Shown piece by piece: positions 27,584 to 34,950 of a stretch of 64,000 nucleotides of DNA. Position 1 is the first letter of the stretch, and each line of letters begins with the position of its first letter. The notes under the pieces are model-generated. The model ran no database searches and was not told the origin of the DNA. It worked only from the letters and a program-made list of their open reading frames with translations. The position numbers and the translations under genes are program-made. This DNA is from Pseudomonas sp. dw_612 (lineage in GTDB: Bacteria > Pseudomonadota > Gammaproteobacteria > Pseudomonadales > Pseudomonadaceae): assembly GCF_018449725.1 (NCBI RefSeq), contig NZ_JAAVVC010000004.1:124001-188000 (forward strand), in the 5' to 3' direction.

Positions 27584-28744
27584 TCAGCGCAGCAGCGGCC
27601 GCAGCAGCTCGCGGGAAATGATGTGGCGCTGGATCTCCGACGTGCCTTCCCAGATCCGCTCGATCCGCGCGTTGCGCCAGATCCGCTCCACCGGCCCCTC
27701 GTCCATCAGGCCCATGCCGCCGAAAATCTGCACCGCCTCATCGGCAGCGCGGCCCAGTACTTCGCTGGCAAACAGCTTGGCCATGCCGGCCTCGCCGTCG
27801 GTCATGGTGCCCTGGTCCATTTTCCACGCCGCGTGCAACGCCAGCAGTTCAGCGGCGCGGATTTCGGTCGCCATGTCCGCCAACTTGAACGAAATGCCCT
27901 GATACGTGCCGATGGCGTGGCCGAACTGCTTGCGATCCGCCGCCCATTGCAGCGACACATCCAGCGCACGCTGGGCCTGACCGACACAGTTGGCGGCCAC
28001 CATCACCCGGCCGGCGGTGAGCCAGGCGTTGGCCACGTCCCAACCTTTGCCGACTTCACCCAGCACTTTGGAGGCTGGTACGCGGCAATCGTCGAAGAAG
28101 ATCTCGCTGGTGTGATAACCGCGATTGCTCACGCATTTCGGACCACGGCGGATAGTCATTCCCGGCGTATCGCGATCCACCAGGAACGACGTCACCGCGT
28201 TGCGCTGGCGGCCGTTGTGCTCATAGGTGTCGGTGACCGCGAACACAATCGCGAAGTCGGCATGCCCGGCGTGGCTGATGAAATGCTTGCTGCCGTTGAT
28301 CACGAAGTCATCGCCGTCACGCACGGCGCGGGTCTTGATCGCGTTGGCGTCGGAGCCGGCGCCCGGTTCCGTCAGGGCAAAACAGTCGACCTTTTCGCCG
28401 CGCACGCAGGGCAACAGATAGTCCTCGACCTGCGAGCCGGTGCAGGCCATGAGGATCTTCGACGGACGCGCGACGAACACGTGCAGCGCCCACGACACCT
28501 TGGACAGCTCACGCTCGACCAGCGCCTGGGACAGGTAATCGAGGCCACCACCGCCGACCTCTTCCGGCATGTTGAAGGCATAGAAGCCTGCGGCGAGCGC
28601 TTTGGCGCGAATCTGCGCGGCCAGTTCCGGCGGCACGGCATCAGCGCGGTCGACAGTTTCTTCGTGGGGCAGCAGCTCTTTCTCGACAAAACGCCGCACC
28701 GCTTCCACCAGCATGTCCTGCTCTTGAGTCAGTTGGAAATTCAT
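27584..28744 (-). CDS. Acyl-CoA dehydrogenase
   Basis: This 386-residue flavoenzyme has the acyl-CoA dehydrogenase signatures ALTEPGAGSDANAIKTRA (FAD and substrate loop) near 124-141 and the C-terminal region QIFGGMGLMDEGPVERIWRN followed by WEGTSEIQRHIISREL. The last stretch holds the position of the usual catalytic glutamate (EGTSE). It introduces an alpha,beta double bond into an acyl-CoA and passes electrons to ETF. The gene sits between enoyl-CoA hydratase and acyl-CoA synthetase genes, giving activation, oxidation and hydration in one operon. Confidence 0.92.
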   Translation of the reverse strand: MNFQLTQEQDMLVEAVRRFVEKELLPHEETVDRADAVPPELAAQIRAKALAAGFYAFNMPEEVGGGGLDYLSQALVERELSKVSWALHVFVARPSKILMACTGSQVEDYLLPCVRGEKVDCFALTEPGAGSDANAIKTRAVRDGDDFVINGSKHFISHAGHADFAIVFAVTDTYEHNGRQRNAVTSFLVDRDTPGMTIRRGPKCVSNRGYHTSEIFFDDCRVPASKVLGEVGKGWDVANAWLTAGRVMVAANCVGQAQRALDVSLQWAADRKQFGHAIGTYQGISFKLADMATEIRAAELLALHAAWKMDQGTMTDGEAGMAKLFASEVLGRAADEAVQIFGGMGLMDEGPVERIWRNARIERIWEGTSEIQRHIISRELLRPLLR

Positions 28745-28767
28745 GGCTGTACGTCTCTGCTGTTGGA

Positions 28768-29559
28768 TTAGCGGCCGATAAAGTGAGGCGTGCGTTTTTC
28801 CACGGCAGCCTTGAGGGCTTCGGCGCCGTCGTGGCTGCGACCGCAGAGCAAACCAGCGGCCTGTTCGGCTTCAAGCTGTTCGGCGAGGCTGCGCTGGGCG
28901 CCGTCGCGTATCAGCACTTTGGTCTGTTTGAAGGCGAACGTCGGGCCGCTGGCCAGTCGCGCGCCCAGTTCGGCAGCGCTGCCGAGCAACTGATCATCGG
29001 CACAGATTTCGCTCACCAACCCGGTGGCCAGCGCACGATCGGCACTCCAGATTTCGTCGAGGAACAGCAGACGCTTGGCCTGTTCGGCGCCGATCAAGCG
29101 CGGCAAATGCCAACTCGCGCCCGCATCCGGCGAGTAGGCCAGACTGGTGTAGCCGGCCTTGAACCGCGCCGATTGGGCGGCCAGGCGAAAATCGCAGGTC
29201 AGGGTCAAATCCATCCCGGCGCCGACAGCGATGCCGTTGATGGCGGCGATGGTCGGTTTGCTGAAACCGTGGAGGCGGTTCATCAAGGTGTGGGCCGTCT
29301 CGGTCCAGCCATAGCTTTCCAGGATGCCGCGGCTTTCGGCATCGGCCCATTCGGCCACGTCGGCGCCGGCGCAGAAGCCTTTGCCAGAACCGGTCAACAC
29401 CAGCACCCGGACGTCGGGGTTGGCATCGTGCTCGTCGAGCAGGCCGATCAATGCCTTGAGGGTCGGAATATCCAATGCGTTGCGTTGTTCGGGGCGATTG
29501 AGCGTGACCCAGGCGATGCCGTTTTCTACCCGGCTCAGCAGTGTCGAATGAGAAGTCAT
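28768..29559 (-). CDS. Enoyl-CoA hydratase/isomerase family protein
   Basis: This 263-residue crotonase-fold protein begins with the typical NGIAWVTLNRPEQRNALD. It has the oxyanion-hole motif GKGFCAGADVAEWAD near 58-72 and KPTIAAINGIAVGAGMDLTL near 100-119. The second motif ends in an Asp-containing AGMDL rather than the usual Glu-containing GGGxEL, so the catalytic acid arrangement may differ. It heads the operon with the acyl-CoA dehydrogenase and synthetase, behind the promoter at 29611-29640. The GAGGGCC ribosome site and leader are nearly shared with aruI. It should hydrate the enoyl-CoA made by the dehydrogenase. Confidence 0.9.
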   Translation of the reverse strand: MTSHSTLLSRVENGIAWVTLNRPEQRNALDIPTLKALIGLLDEHDANPDVRVLVLTGSGKGFCAGADVAEWADAESRGILESYGWTETAHTLMNRLHGFSKPTIAAINGIAVGAGMDLTLTCDFRLAAQSARFKAGYTSLAYSPDAGASWHLPRLIGAEQAKRLLFLDEIWSADRALATGLVSEICADDQLLGSAAELGARLASGPTFAFKQTKVLIRDGAQRSLAEQLEAEQAAGLLCGRSHDGAEALKAAVEKRTPHFIGR

Positions 29560-29610
29560 GAAAGGCCCTCGTCTTATTGTTTTTGAGTTGCGGGAGTTGA
29601 ATTGCTGCCG

Positions 29611-29640
29611 ATACTAAACAAGTGTTCAGTAAGGCGGCAA
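29611..29640 (-). promoter_or_regulatory. Hydratase-operon promoter with operator in the spacer
   Basis: On the minus strand TTGCCG and TAGTAT are 18 bases apart. TAAAC-AAGT-GTTCA at 29615-29628 overlaps the spacer and -10. The geometry is the same as the aruI promoter. Another inverted repeat, CCTGTA-N8-TACAGG, lies just upstream at 29657-29676 and is found only here. Confidence 0.7.
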
Positions 29641-29736
29641 TCCCGTGCCAAAAGGCCCTGTAACACACGCTACAGGACTTAATTCATTGATTAATTTCTG
29701 GTTTTTCAAGAAACAGAGGATGGCGACGGTGGAAGT

Positions 29737-29753
29737 TGTTACATCTTCGAACA
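29737..29753 (-). promoter_or_regulatory. 17-bp upstream element, second copy
   Basis: Identical over 17 bases to 23216-23232 and at the same distance from the operator. Here the flanks also extend the symmetry, as AGTTGTT/AACAACT. It is a likely activator site for the hydratase operon. Confidence 0.6.
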
Positions 29754-29789
29754 ACTCCCTGCCTGATCCATCGTTAGAGCGAGCCTGTC

Positions 29790-30887
29790 TTACTTGCCGG
29801 TTTTCACGTTGTTCCACACCCGGGTCATGGCCCGCATACCTTGGGCGTCGTGGGTCTTTTGCGTGAACAGGCGCTGGCGTGTCGCGTCATCCGGGTAGAT
29901 CGCCGCCGTGGCCAGCACATCGGCATCGACTAACGCGGTCGCCGCCGAGTTGCTGTTGGCGTAGTGAATCAGGTTAGTGACGTCGGCCATGTTCTGCGGC
30001 TGCAACAGGAACTCGATGAACTTGTGCGCGTTGGCGGCATGCGTGGAATCTTTCGGGATGTACAGGTCGTCGAACCAGATCAGCGAACCTTCCTTGGGCA
30101 CGAAATACGCCAAGTTGGTCTTGAGCCCCGCTTCTTTCGCCCGCGCCTGGGCAGTGGCGGCATCCCCCGACCAGGTCATGGCCAGACAGGTGTCGCCGTT
30201 GGGCAAACTGTTGAGGTAACTCACCGAGTCAAACTTCTTGATGTACGGGCGGACCGCCAACAGCACGTCCTGCGCGGCTTTAAGGTCGTCGGCAGAAGCA
30301 CTTTGCGGGTCGCGGCCAAGGTATTGCAGAACCAGCGGAAGGACTTCGGTGGGAGCGTCGAGCAAAGTGACGCCGCAATCGGCGAAGCGCGAAACCACTT
30401 TTGGGTCGAAGAGCATGGCCAATGATCCGAGCGGCGCATCGGGCATTCGCGCCTTGATCATATCGACGTTGTACGTCACCCCGTTACTGCCCCACGTGTA
30501 AGGCGCTGAATAGATCAGGCCCGGATCGTAAGCCTGCAACTTTTGCACAATCTCCGGGTTCAGGTTGCTCCAGCCCGGCAACTGTTTTTTGTCCAGCGGC
30601 TGGAATACGTTCGCCTTGATCAAGGGCGGAACCAGCGAAGCGTTCAGCATGACCAGGTCATAACCGGAGTGGCCGGTCAGCAGTTTGGCCTGGACCGTCT
30701 CGTAGCCATCAAAGGTGTCGTAGATGACTTTGATGCCGGTGGCCTTCTGGAAATCCGCCAGGGTGTGTTCGCCGATGTAATCCGACCAGTTGTAAATGCG
30801 CAGCGTGTCATCCGCCTCCGCCGCATGAATCGCCGAGCACACAGGGAAAAGCAACAGACTGGAAAGGATGGCTAGCGCAGTTCGCAT
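29790..30887 (-). CDS. Polyamine-type periplasmic binding protein (PotF-like)
   Basis: This 365-residue solute-binding protein has a signal peptide (MRTALAILSSLLLFPVCSA, cleavage near IHAAEA). The mature start, TLRIYNWSDYIGEHTLADFQ, is the classic PotF/SpuD beginning. Family features follow: GYDLVMLNAS near 75, YTWGSNGVTYNVD near 125 and a late DDLYIPKDSTHAANAHKFIEFLLQP near 275. It binds polyamines or similar cations in the periplasm. No ABC permease or ATPase gene accompanies it, so it may use a transporter elsewhere or serve as a receptor. AGGTG precedes the ATG. Its upstream gap carries the same 26-bp element as the aminotransferase gene, linking it to the LuxR regulator. Confidence 0.9.
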   Translation of the reverse strand: MRTALAILSSLLLFPVCSAIHAAEADDTLRIYNWSDYIGEHTLADFQKATGIKVIYDTFDGYETVQAKLLTGHSGYDLVMLNASLVPPLIKANVFQPLDKKQLPGWSNLNPEIVQKLQAYDPGLIYSAPYTWGSNGVTYNVDMIKARMPDAPLGSLAMLFDPKVVSRFADCGVTLLDAPTEVLPLVLQYLGRDPQSASADDLKAAQDVLLAVRPYIKKFDSVSYLNSLPNGDTCLAMTWSGDAATAQARAKEAGLKTNLAYFVPKEGSLIWFDDLYIPKDSTHAANAHKFIEFLLQPQNMADVTNLIHYANSNSAATALVDADVLATAAIYPDDATRQRLFTQKTHDAQGMRAMTRVWNNVKTGK

Positions 30888-30958
30888 TTCTATTCACCTT
30901 TTGGTGTTTTTCTTCTGAAGGAAGCGTGCGCCTTTACTATTTAGCCATTGAGGGGTCG

Positions 30959-30984
30959 GCACCATACTCCAAATGGGTAGGTGC
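30959..30984. promoter_or_regulatory. 26-bp LuxR-regulator box, copy 1
   Basis: The core CCATACTCCAAATGGGT is flanked by GCA and AGGTGC, so the ends GCACC/GGTGC are symmetric. It lies 72 bases before the PotF-like gene start. The copy at 33398-33423 matches at 24 of 26 positions. Confidence 0.65.
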
Positions 30985-31021
30985 ACTGAGGTGCCGACAA
31001 GATGGGGTTGCTGAAGCAACG

Positions 31022-31927
31022 TCAGGCTTTCTGTAACCACTCGATAAACTGCGCAAACAACTCCGACTGCGAGTTGATGCCCAGCTTCAAGTACAGGTTT
31101 TTCCGGTGCATGCGCACGGTTTCGGGGGAGATACCCATTTCCCGCGCGGTGGATTTGATCGAGTGCCCGCGCAGGACCATGTGCGCACTCTCTCGCTCGC
31201 GCTCGGTCAACACGTCGCAGCCGAACTGTTGCATCGCGACTTGAATACGCTGGTTGACCACCGTTGACGCATCCGGCGAGGCGGATGCCATGATTGAATC
31301 CCGTTGCTGGTCAATGTAGCCGCACTGGCGGATGAACAACCGCACCATCGGCTCGACGGCCCGCAGCACATCCAACTGGTCGACGCTCAGGCAACTGGCG
31401 CCCATGCCCTGGAACAGGCTGACGGAAATCTTGCTGTGGTCGTCCAGGTTGACGATGTAATAGCTGTCTTCGGTGCAGCCCAGATTCAGGTAATAGGTCT
31501 TGTAATACTCGCTGTCGAAAAAGTCGTCTGGGGCAATCTCGGCCAGCGAATAAAAGCCTTGGGCCAGACCGCCGTCCACCGCCAGGCAAAACGGATCGAG
31601 CAGATAGCCCACCGAAAAGTAGCGATTGAGGATCGCGTCGAGGTGCTGCTCGGGAATGCCGTGCTGATAGAGCAACCTGGGCGGACAGTCCTTGCGTTCC
31701 AGGCTGATCATCACTGACTCGACCGGCGCCAGCGCGGTCAACGCCACCACTAGATGGCGCAGCGCGTCGGGCTCGGCGCCATGCTGGAACGCGCGCTCAA
31801 GTTCCACATGCCATTGGTGCAGGGCATGCAGGGCCAGGGTGATCGAATGAGGGGGAGCCGATGAGTTCATGCCGGCCAGTCTAGCGATTGCCCCCTCCCC
31901 GCGCAAAGGTGCGAAACGGCGCTTCAT
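31022..31927 (-). CDS. LuxR-family transcriptional regulator
   Basis: Up to 301 residues. The C-terminal HTH is canonical: LTERERESAHMVLRGHSIKSTAREMGISPETVRMHRKNLYLKL. The N-terminal 200 residues form a ligand or sensing domain without recognisable acyl-homoserine-lactone residues, so this is more likely a metabolite sensor. The first ATG overlaps the stop of the aminotransferase gene as ATGA, which supports coupling. An alternative ATG at 31870 would give 282 residues; neither has a strong ribosome site. It lies between the aminotransferase and PotF-like genes, both preceded by a shared box, so it probably regulates them. Confidence 0.85.
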   Translation of the reverse strand: MKRRFAPLRGEGAIARLAGMNSSAPPHSITLALHALHQWHVELERAFQHGAEPDALRHLVVALTALAPVESVMISLERKDCPPRLLYQHGIPEQHLDAILNRYFSVGYLLDPFCLAVDGGLAQGFYSLAEIAPDDFFDSEYYKTYYLNLGCTEDSYYIVNLDDHSKISVSLFQGMGASCLSVDQLDVLRAVEPMVRLFIRQCGYIDQQRDSIMASASPDASTVVNQRIQVAMQQFGCDVLTERERESAHMVLRGHSIKSTAREMGISPETVRMHRKNLYLKLGINSQSELFAQFIEWLQKA

Positions 31928-33342
31928 TGCCCGGCGTAATCACCGCTGCATTGAAGCTCCACGGCGACTTCGAGGATGCATTCGCGCAGCGTCTCGACGA
32001 TCTCGTCGACTTGCGCGTGGCTGATCGTCAACGGTGGCGACATCACGTTGAGGTGCACGATCGGCCGCACCAGTAAGCCTTTGTACTGGGCGCGCAGATG
32101 GATTTTCTCGCCAATGTTCAAGGCCTCCGGGAACAGTTTTTTCGTGCGTTTGTCTTCGACGAACTCCACACAGGCCATCAATTTCTTGCAGCGCACGTCC
32201 CCCACTAGCGGCAAGCCTTCCAGGGTCTTCAGCCGCCGCTCAAAGTACTCACCCACCTCATCGACATGGGCCAGCAGGTTTTCCCGCTCGATGATTTCGA
32301 TGTTCTTCAGCGCGGCCGTGCAGCACACCGGATGGCCGCTGTAAGTAAAACCGTGAGTGAAACAGCGTCCCTGGCCCGGCTCGCTGATCACATCCCAGAT
32401 GCGTTGGGAAAAGATGCAGGCGCCCAGTGGCAGGTATGCCGACGTCAGGCCTTTGGCGGTGGTGATGATGTCGGGTTGCACACCGAACACATCGAGGGAG
32501 GAAAAGAACTTGCCCAAGCGACCAAACGAGGTCACCACTTCATCCGCGACAAACAGAATGTCGTACTTCTGGCAGACCTCCCACATCCGCAGCAAATACC
32601 CCTCCGGTGGAATGATCACACCGCCGGAGCCCATGATCGGCTCGGCGTAGAACGCGGCGACCTTGTCCGCGCCGATACTCAGGATCTTGTCCTCAAACTC
32701 GCCCACCAGGAACTCCAGCAGTTGCGCTTCGTCCATGCCCTCCGGCGCCCGATAGGGATTGGGGCTGGAAACGTGATGGATTTTATCGTGGGCATAATCG
32801 AATTCGGGGACCCGATCCGCGGCTTTGTTGCCGATCGACATCGTCAGGCACGTGGAGCCGTGATAGGCGCCATGCCGCGCGATCACATGCTTTTTCTCAG
32901 GCTTGCCCCGGCAGTTCTGATAGTACTGAATCAACCGGTAACTGGTGTCCACCGCCGTCGAACCACCGGTAGTCAGAAATACGTGGTCCAGATCACCCGG
33001 CGCCAGGCTGGCCAGTTTCTCGCACAGGCGAATGGCAACGGTATTGGCCATATCGGAGAACGGATTTGAATAGGCCAGTTGACGAACCTGATCGGCGATG
33101 GCGTCGGCCATTTCTGCACGGCCCAGGCCAATGTTGGTGCACCACATGCCGCCGACCGCATCGAGGAATCGATTGCCATCGGCGTCGTAGATGTACGCGC
33201 CTTCGCCGGCCACAATGTTCAGGGCACCCTGCTCCGCGTGGTCATCGAACACGTGATAGCCGTGCATGTAATGCGCCTTGTCCGCGCGGGTCAGTTCCGC
33301 CTGCTCGGCAGGGGTCAAAACGGCTGGTTTTGAAATCGGCAT
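31924..33342 (-). CDS. Class III (omega) aminotransferase
   Basis: The 472-residue PLP enzyme is of the putrescine/omega-amino-acid:pyruvate transaminase type. It shows VFLTTGGSTAVDTSYRL near 121-137, the aldimine-stacking ARHGAYHGST, the aspartate motif DILFVADEVVTSFGRLG near 261-277 and the PLP lysine in TTAKGLTSAYLPLGA near 296. SpuC-type enzymes convert putrescine or cadaverine to aminoaldehydes, which fits the neighbouring PotF-like binding protein. AGGAAG lies before the ATG. The exact amine substrate is inferred from context only. Confidence 0.88.
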   Translation of the reverse strand: MPISKPAVLTPAEQAELTRADKAHYMHGYHVFDDHAEQGALNIVAGEGAYIYDADGNRFLDAVGGMWCTNIGLGRAEMADAIADQVRQLAYSNPFSDMANTVAIRLCEKLASLAPGDLDHVFLTTGGSTAVDTSYRLIQYYQNCRGKPEKKHVIARHGAYHGSTCLTMSIGNKAADRVPEFDYAHDKIHHVSSPNPYRAPEGMDEAQLLEFLVGEFEDKILSIGADKVAAFYAEPIMGSGGVIIPPEGYLLRMWEVCQKYDILFVADEVVTSFGRLGKFFSSLDVFGVQPDIITTAKGLTSAYLPLGACIFSQRIWDVISEPGQGRCFTHGFTYSGHPVCCTAALKNIEIIERENLLAHVDEVGEYFERRLKTLEGLPLVGDVRCKKLMACVEFVEDKRTKKLFPEALNIGEKIHLRAQYKGLLVRPIVHLNVMSPPLTISHAQVDEIVETLRECILEVAVELQCSGDYAGQ

Positions 33343-33397
33343 GAACGCTTCCTTCTCGAATTGTTGTCATGCCGATCATTCAGCCGATTGCATAGCG

Positions 33398-33423
33398 GCG
33401 CCATACTCCAAATGGGTGGGTGC
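33398..33423. promoter_or_regulatory. 26-bp LuxR-regulator box, copy 2
   Basis: Same core CCATACTCCAAATGGGT as at 30959-30984, with only two A-to-G differences over 26 bases. It lies 55 bases before the aminotransferase start. Confidence 0.65.
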
Positions 33424-33452
33424 CGGATCGTCTTGGGTTATTTGCCGGGCAC

Positions 33453-33476
33453 AAAAAAGAGGCCGAAGCCTCAGAA
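33453..33476 (-). terminator. Rho-independent terminator after the XRE-cupin gene
   Basis: On the minus strand GAGGC-TTCG-GCCTC is followed by TTTTTT: a five-pair stem with a UUCG tetraloop. It ends the ABC/hydrolase/DUF1989/XRE operon and separates it from the aminotransferase promoter. Confidence 0.85.
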
Positions 33477-33537
33477 AAACTCGAACGGCTTGGCCCTTTT
33501 CCCGTGTCCTCCAGGCCGTTGAACCGCAGACTGGGGA

Positions 33538-34140
33538 TCAGAACGTGGCCGGTGTGTTGATCCACAAAATCCGCACGATCTCGCGGGTGGTATTGCGATA
33601 ACCATGGGGCACATTGCTGGGAAAGTGAAATGAGTCGCCCGCGTTCAGTGTGTAGGTCATCTCACCCAAGGTCAGTTCGAGGCTACCGTCGATCACATAG
33701 CCCATCTCTTCACCGACATGCTCGATCATCTCGCTGACCATGCCCGGCGCAACAATATGGATATCACCCTGCAGCAAGCTGCCTTTCTGCGGATGGGTTA
33801 CGCGCTCAAGATCGATGTAGCCAGATTTGCCACCCTTGGCGAAGCGGTTGACCTGGCGTGATCCGGCACGCAGTACAGGCTCTTCCGAGCCCCAGTCTTC
33901 GGACGTCAGTTCGGACACGTTGCTGCCCAGTGCCTGGGCCAAACGGTGCAACATGGCCAGCGACGGTGAAGCCGCGTCGTTCTCCAGTTTGGATATCAGG
34001 CTTTCGGAACAACTGGCGGCCTCGGCGACCTGTTTCAACGTCAGGCCCACGACCTTGCGCGCGTGACGCAGACGGACACCGAGGCTCGGCAGGCCGTTGG
34101 TATGCAACGCCTTGGCGGGTGTATTGCTGGGTTTGGACAT
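33538..34140 (-). CDS. XRE-family regulator with C-terminal cupin domain
   Basis: The 200-residue protein has an N-terminal helix-turn-helix (GVRLRHARKVVGLTLKQVAE and SCSESLISKLENDAASPSL near 19-55) and a C-terminal cupin sensor (SEMIEHVGEEMGYVIDGSLEL and a DSFHFPSNVPHGYRN metal-type motif near 165). This is the PuuR/HipB-cupin class that usually represses amine or amino-acid catabolism. GAGG precedes the selected ATG; the frame extends upstream without similarity. It is the last gene of the operon and likely regulates it through the TTCAAGT palindromes at 39188-39265. Confidence 0.9.
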   Translation of the reverse strand: MSKPSNTPAKALHTNGLPSLGVRLRHARKVVGLTLKQVAEAASCSESLISKLENDAASPSLAMLHRLAQALGSNVSELTSEDWGSEEPVLRAGSRQVNRFAKGGKSGYIDLERVTHPQKGSLLQGDIHIVAPGMVSEMIEHVGEEMGYVIDGSLELTLGEMTYTLNAGDSFHFPSNVPHGYRNTTREIVRILWINTPATF

Positions 34141-34170
34141 GCGTCCCTCATGGAAAATATAAGCAAGCGT

Positions 34171-34208
34171 GACGACAGGTATCCTAGGTCGCGCGGATGC
34201 CTGTCGTC
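34171..34208. repeat. Long stem-loop between DUF1989 and XRE genes
   Basis: The arms GACGACAGGTATCC and GGATGCCTGTCGTC pair over 14 positions with one G-T wobble and a 10-base loop. No T-run follows, so it may be an mRNA processing or attenuation element, or an operator, rather than a terminator. Confidence 0.55.
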
Positions 34209-34225
34209 CACTGACGCGACAACGA

Positions 34226-34936
34226 TCAGCCGTGAACCGAGAAATGGACCTCAACCGGATTCAGGTTGTTGATCGGCACGATGTCCTGTGGGCAGGCGGA
34301 CATTACCACCACCACATCGATATCGGCACGGATCTCGACGTAGTCACCGGCCTCGGACACTGGCGGCAGCCATTCGACACTGTAATCCGGCTTGACTGGG
34401 ATGTTCATCCACAAATTATACGGCTGCGGTACTTCGCGTGAACGCAGGCCGATGGCTTGCAATGCCATGCGCATGTTATCGGCGCAACTGTCGTGGTAGC
34501 CCTCAACGCCAAGATTGGTGTAGCGATACAGATCGCAGGCGGCCATCAGCGTGTCGTGGATGCCCGGCGAGGTATCGGTCAGCAGTGTGCCAATGCTACG
34601 GCGACGGTTGCTGTAAAGCTCATCGCCGACGTTCGGAATAATGCTGTTGCAGTGGGCACGGGCGTGTTCCATGGAGAGAAACTCACTCATGTCCTGCGCA
34701 TTGAACAGCCAGGTATCGCAGACTTGAGTACCGTGCGTGTTGACGATCCTGATGATTTGACCGGCCTTCACACGAACCGCACGACCGCTGCGGGCCGGCA
34801 CGGTGTAGAGCTCGCCGAGCACCGGGGTACCGTCTACAGAAATCGGCTCGTTGAGGGTGGCGTTGACGCCCAGGGAAGAGCCATTGTCAGGATGGCAGCA
34901 GGCCGGATAGTCATGGGCGTGGGTGATGTTGGTCAT
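34226..34936 (-). CDS. DUF1989 urea carboxylase-associated-type protein
   Basis: This 236-residue protein belongs to the DUF1989 group that accompanies urea carboxylase and allophanate hydrolase genes. It shows the family's conserved segments: KAGQIIRIVNTHGTQVCDTWLF near 58-79, FLSMEHARAHCNSIIPNVGD near 85-104 and CADNMRMAL near 152. His and Cys residues in these segments suggest metal binding. A role in carboxyguanidine or urea-type nitrogen release is known for relatives, but this protein's reaction is not established here. GGAG precedes the ATG. It lies 15 bases after the M20 hydrolase gene. Confidence 0.87.
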   Translation of the reverse strand: MTNITHAHDYPACCHPDNGSSLGVNATLNEPISVDGTPVLGELYTVPARSGRAVRVKAGQIIRIVNTHGTQVCDTWLFNAQDMSEFLSMEHARAHCNSIIPNVGDELYSNRRRSIGTLLTDTSPGIHDTLMAACDLYRYTNLGVEGYHDSCADNMRMALQAIGLRSREVPQPYNLWMNIPVKPDYSVEWLPPVSEAGDYVEIRADIDVVVVMSACPQDIVPINNLNPVEVHFSVHG

Positions 34937-34950
34937 GGTAACTCCTTCGT

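Noticed and set aside
33900..34060. XRE-cupin protein as an antitoxin
   Set aside because: The cupin sensor domain and its position at the end of a catabolic operon fit a metabolic repressor; no toxin-like small gene is adjacent.
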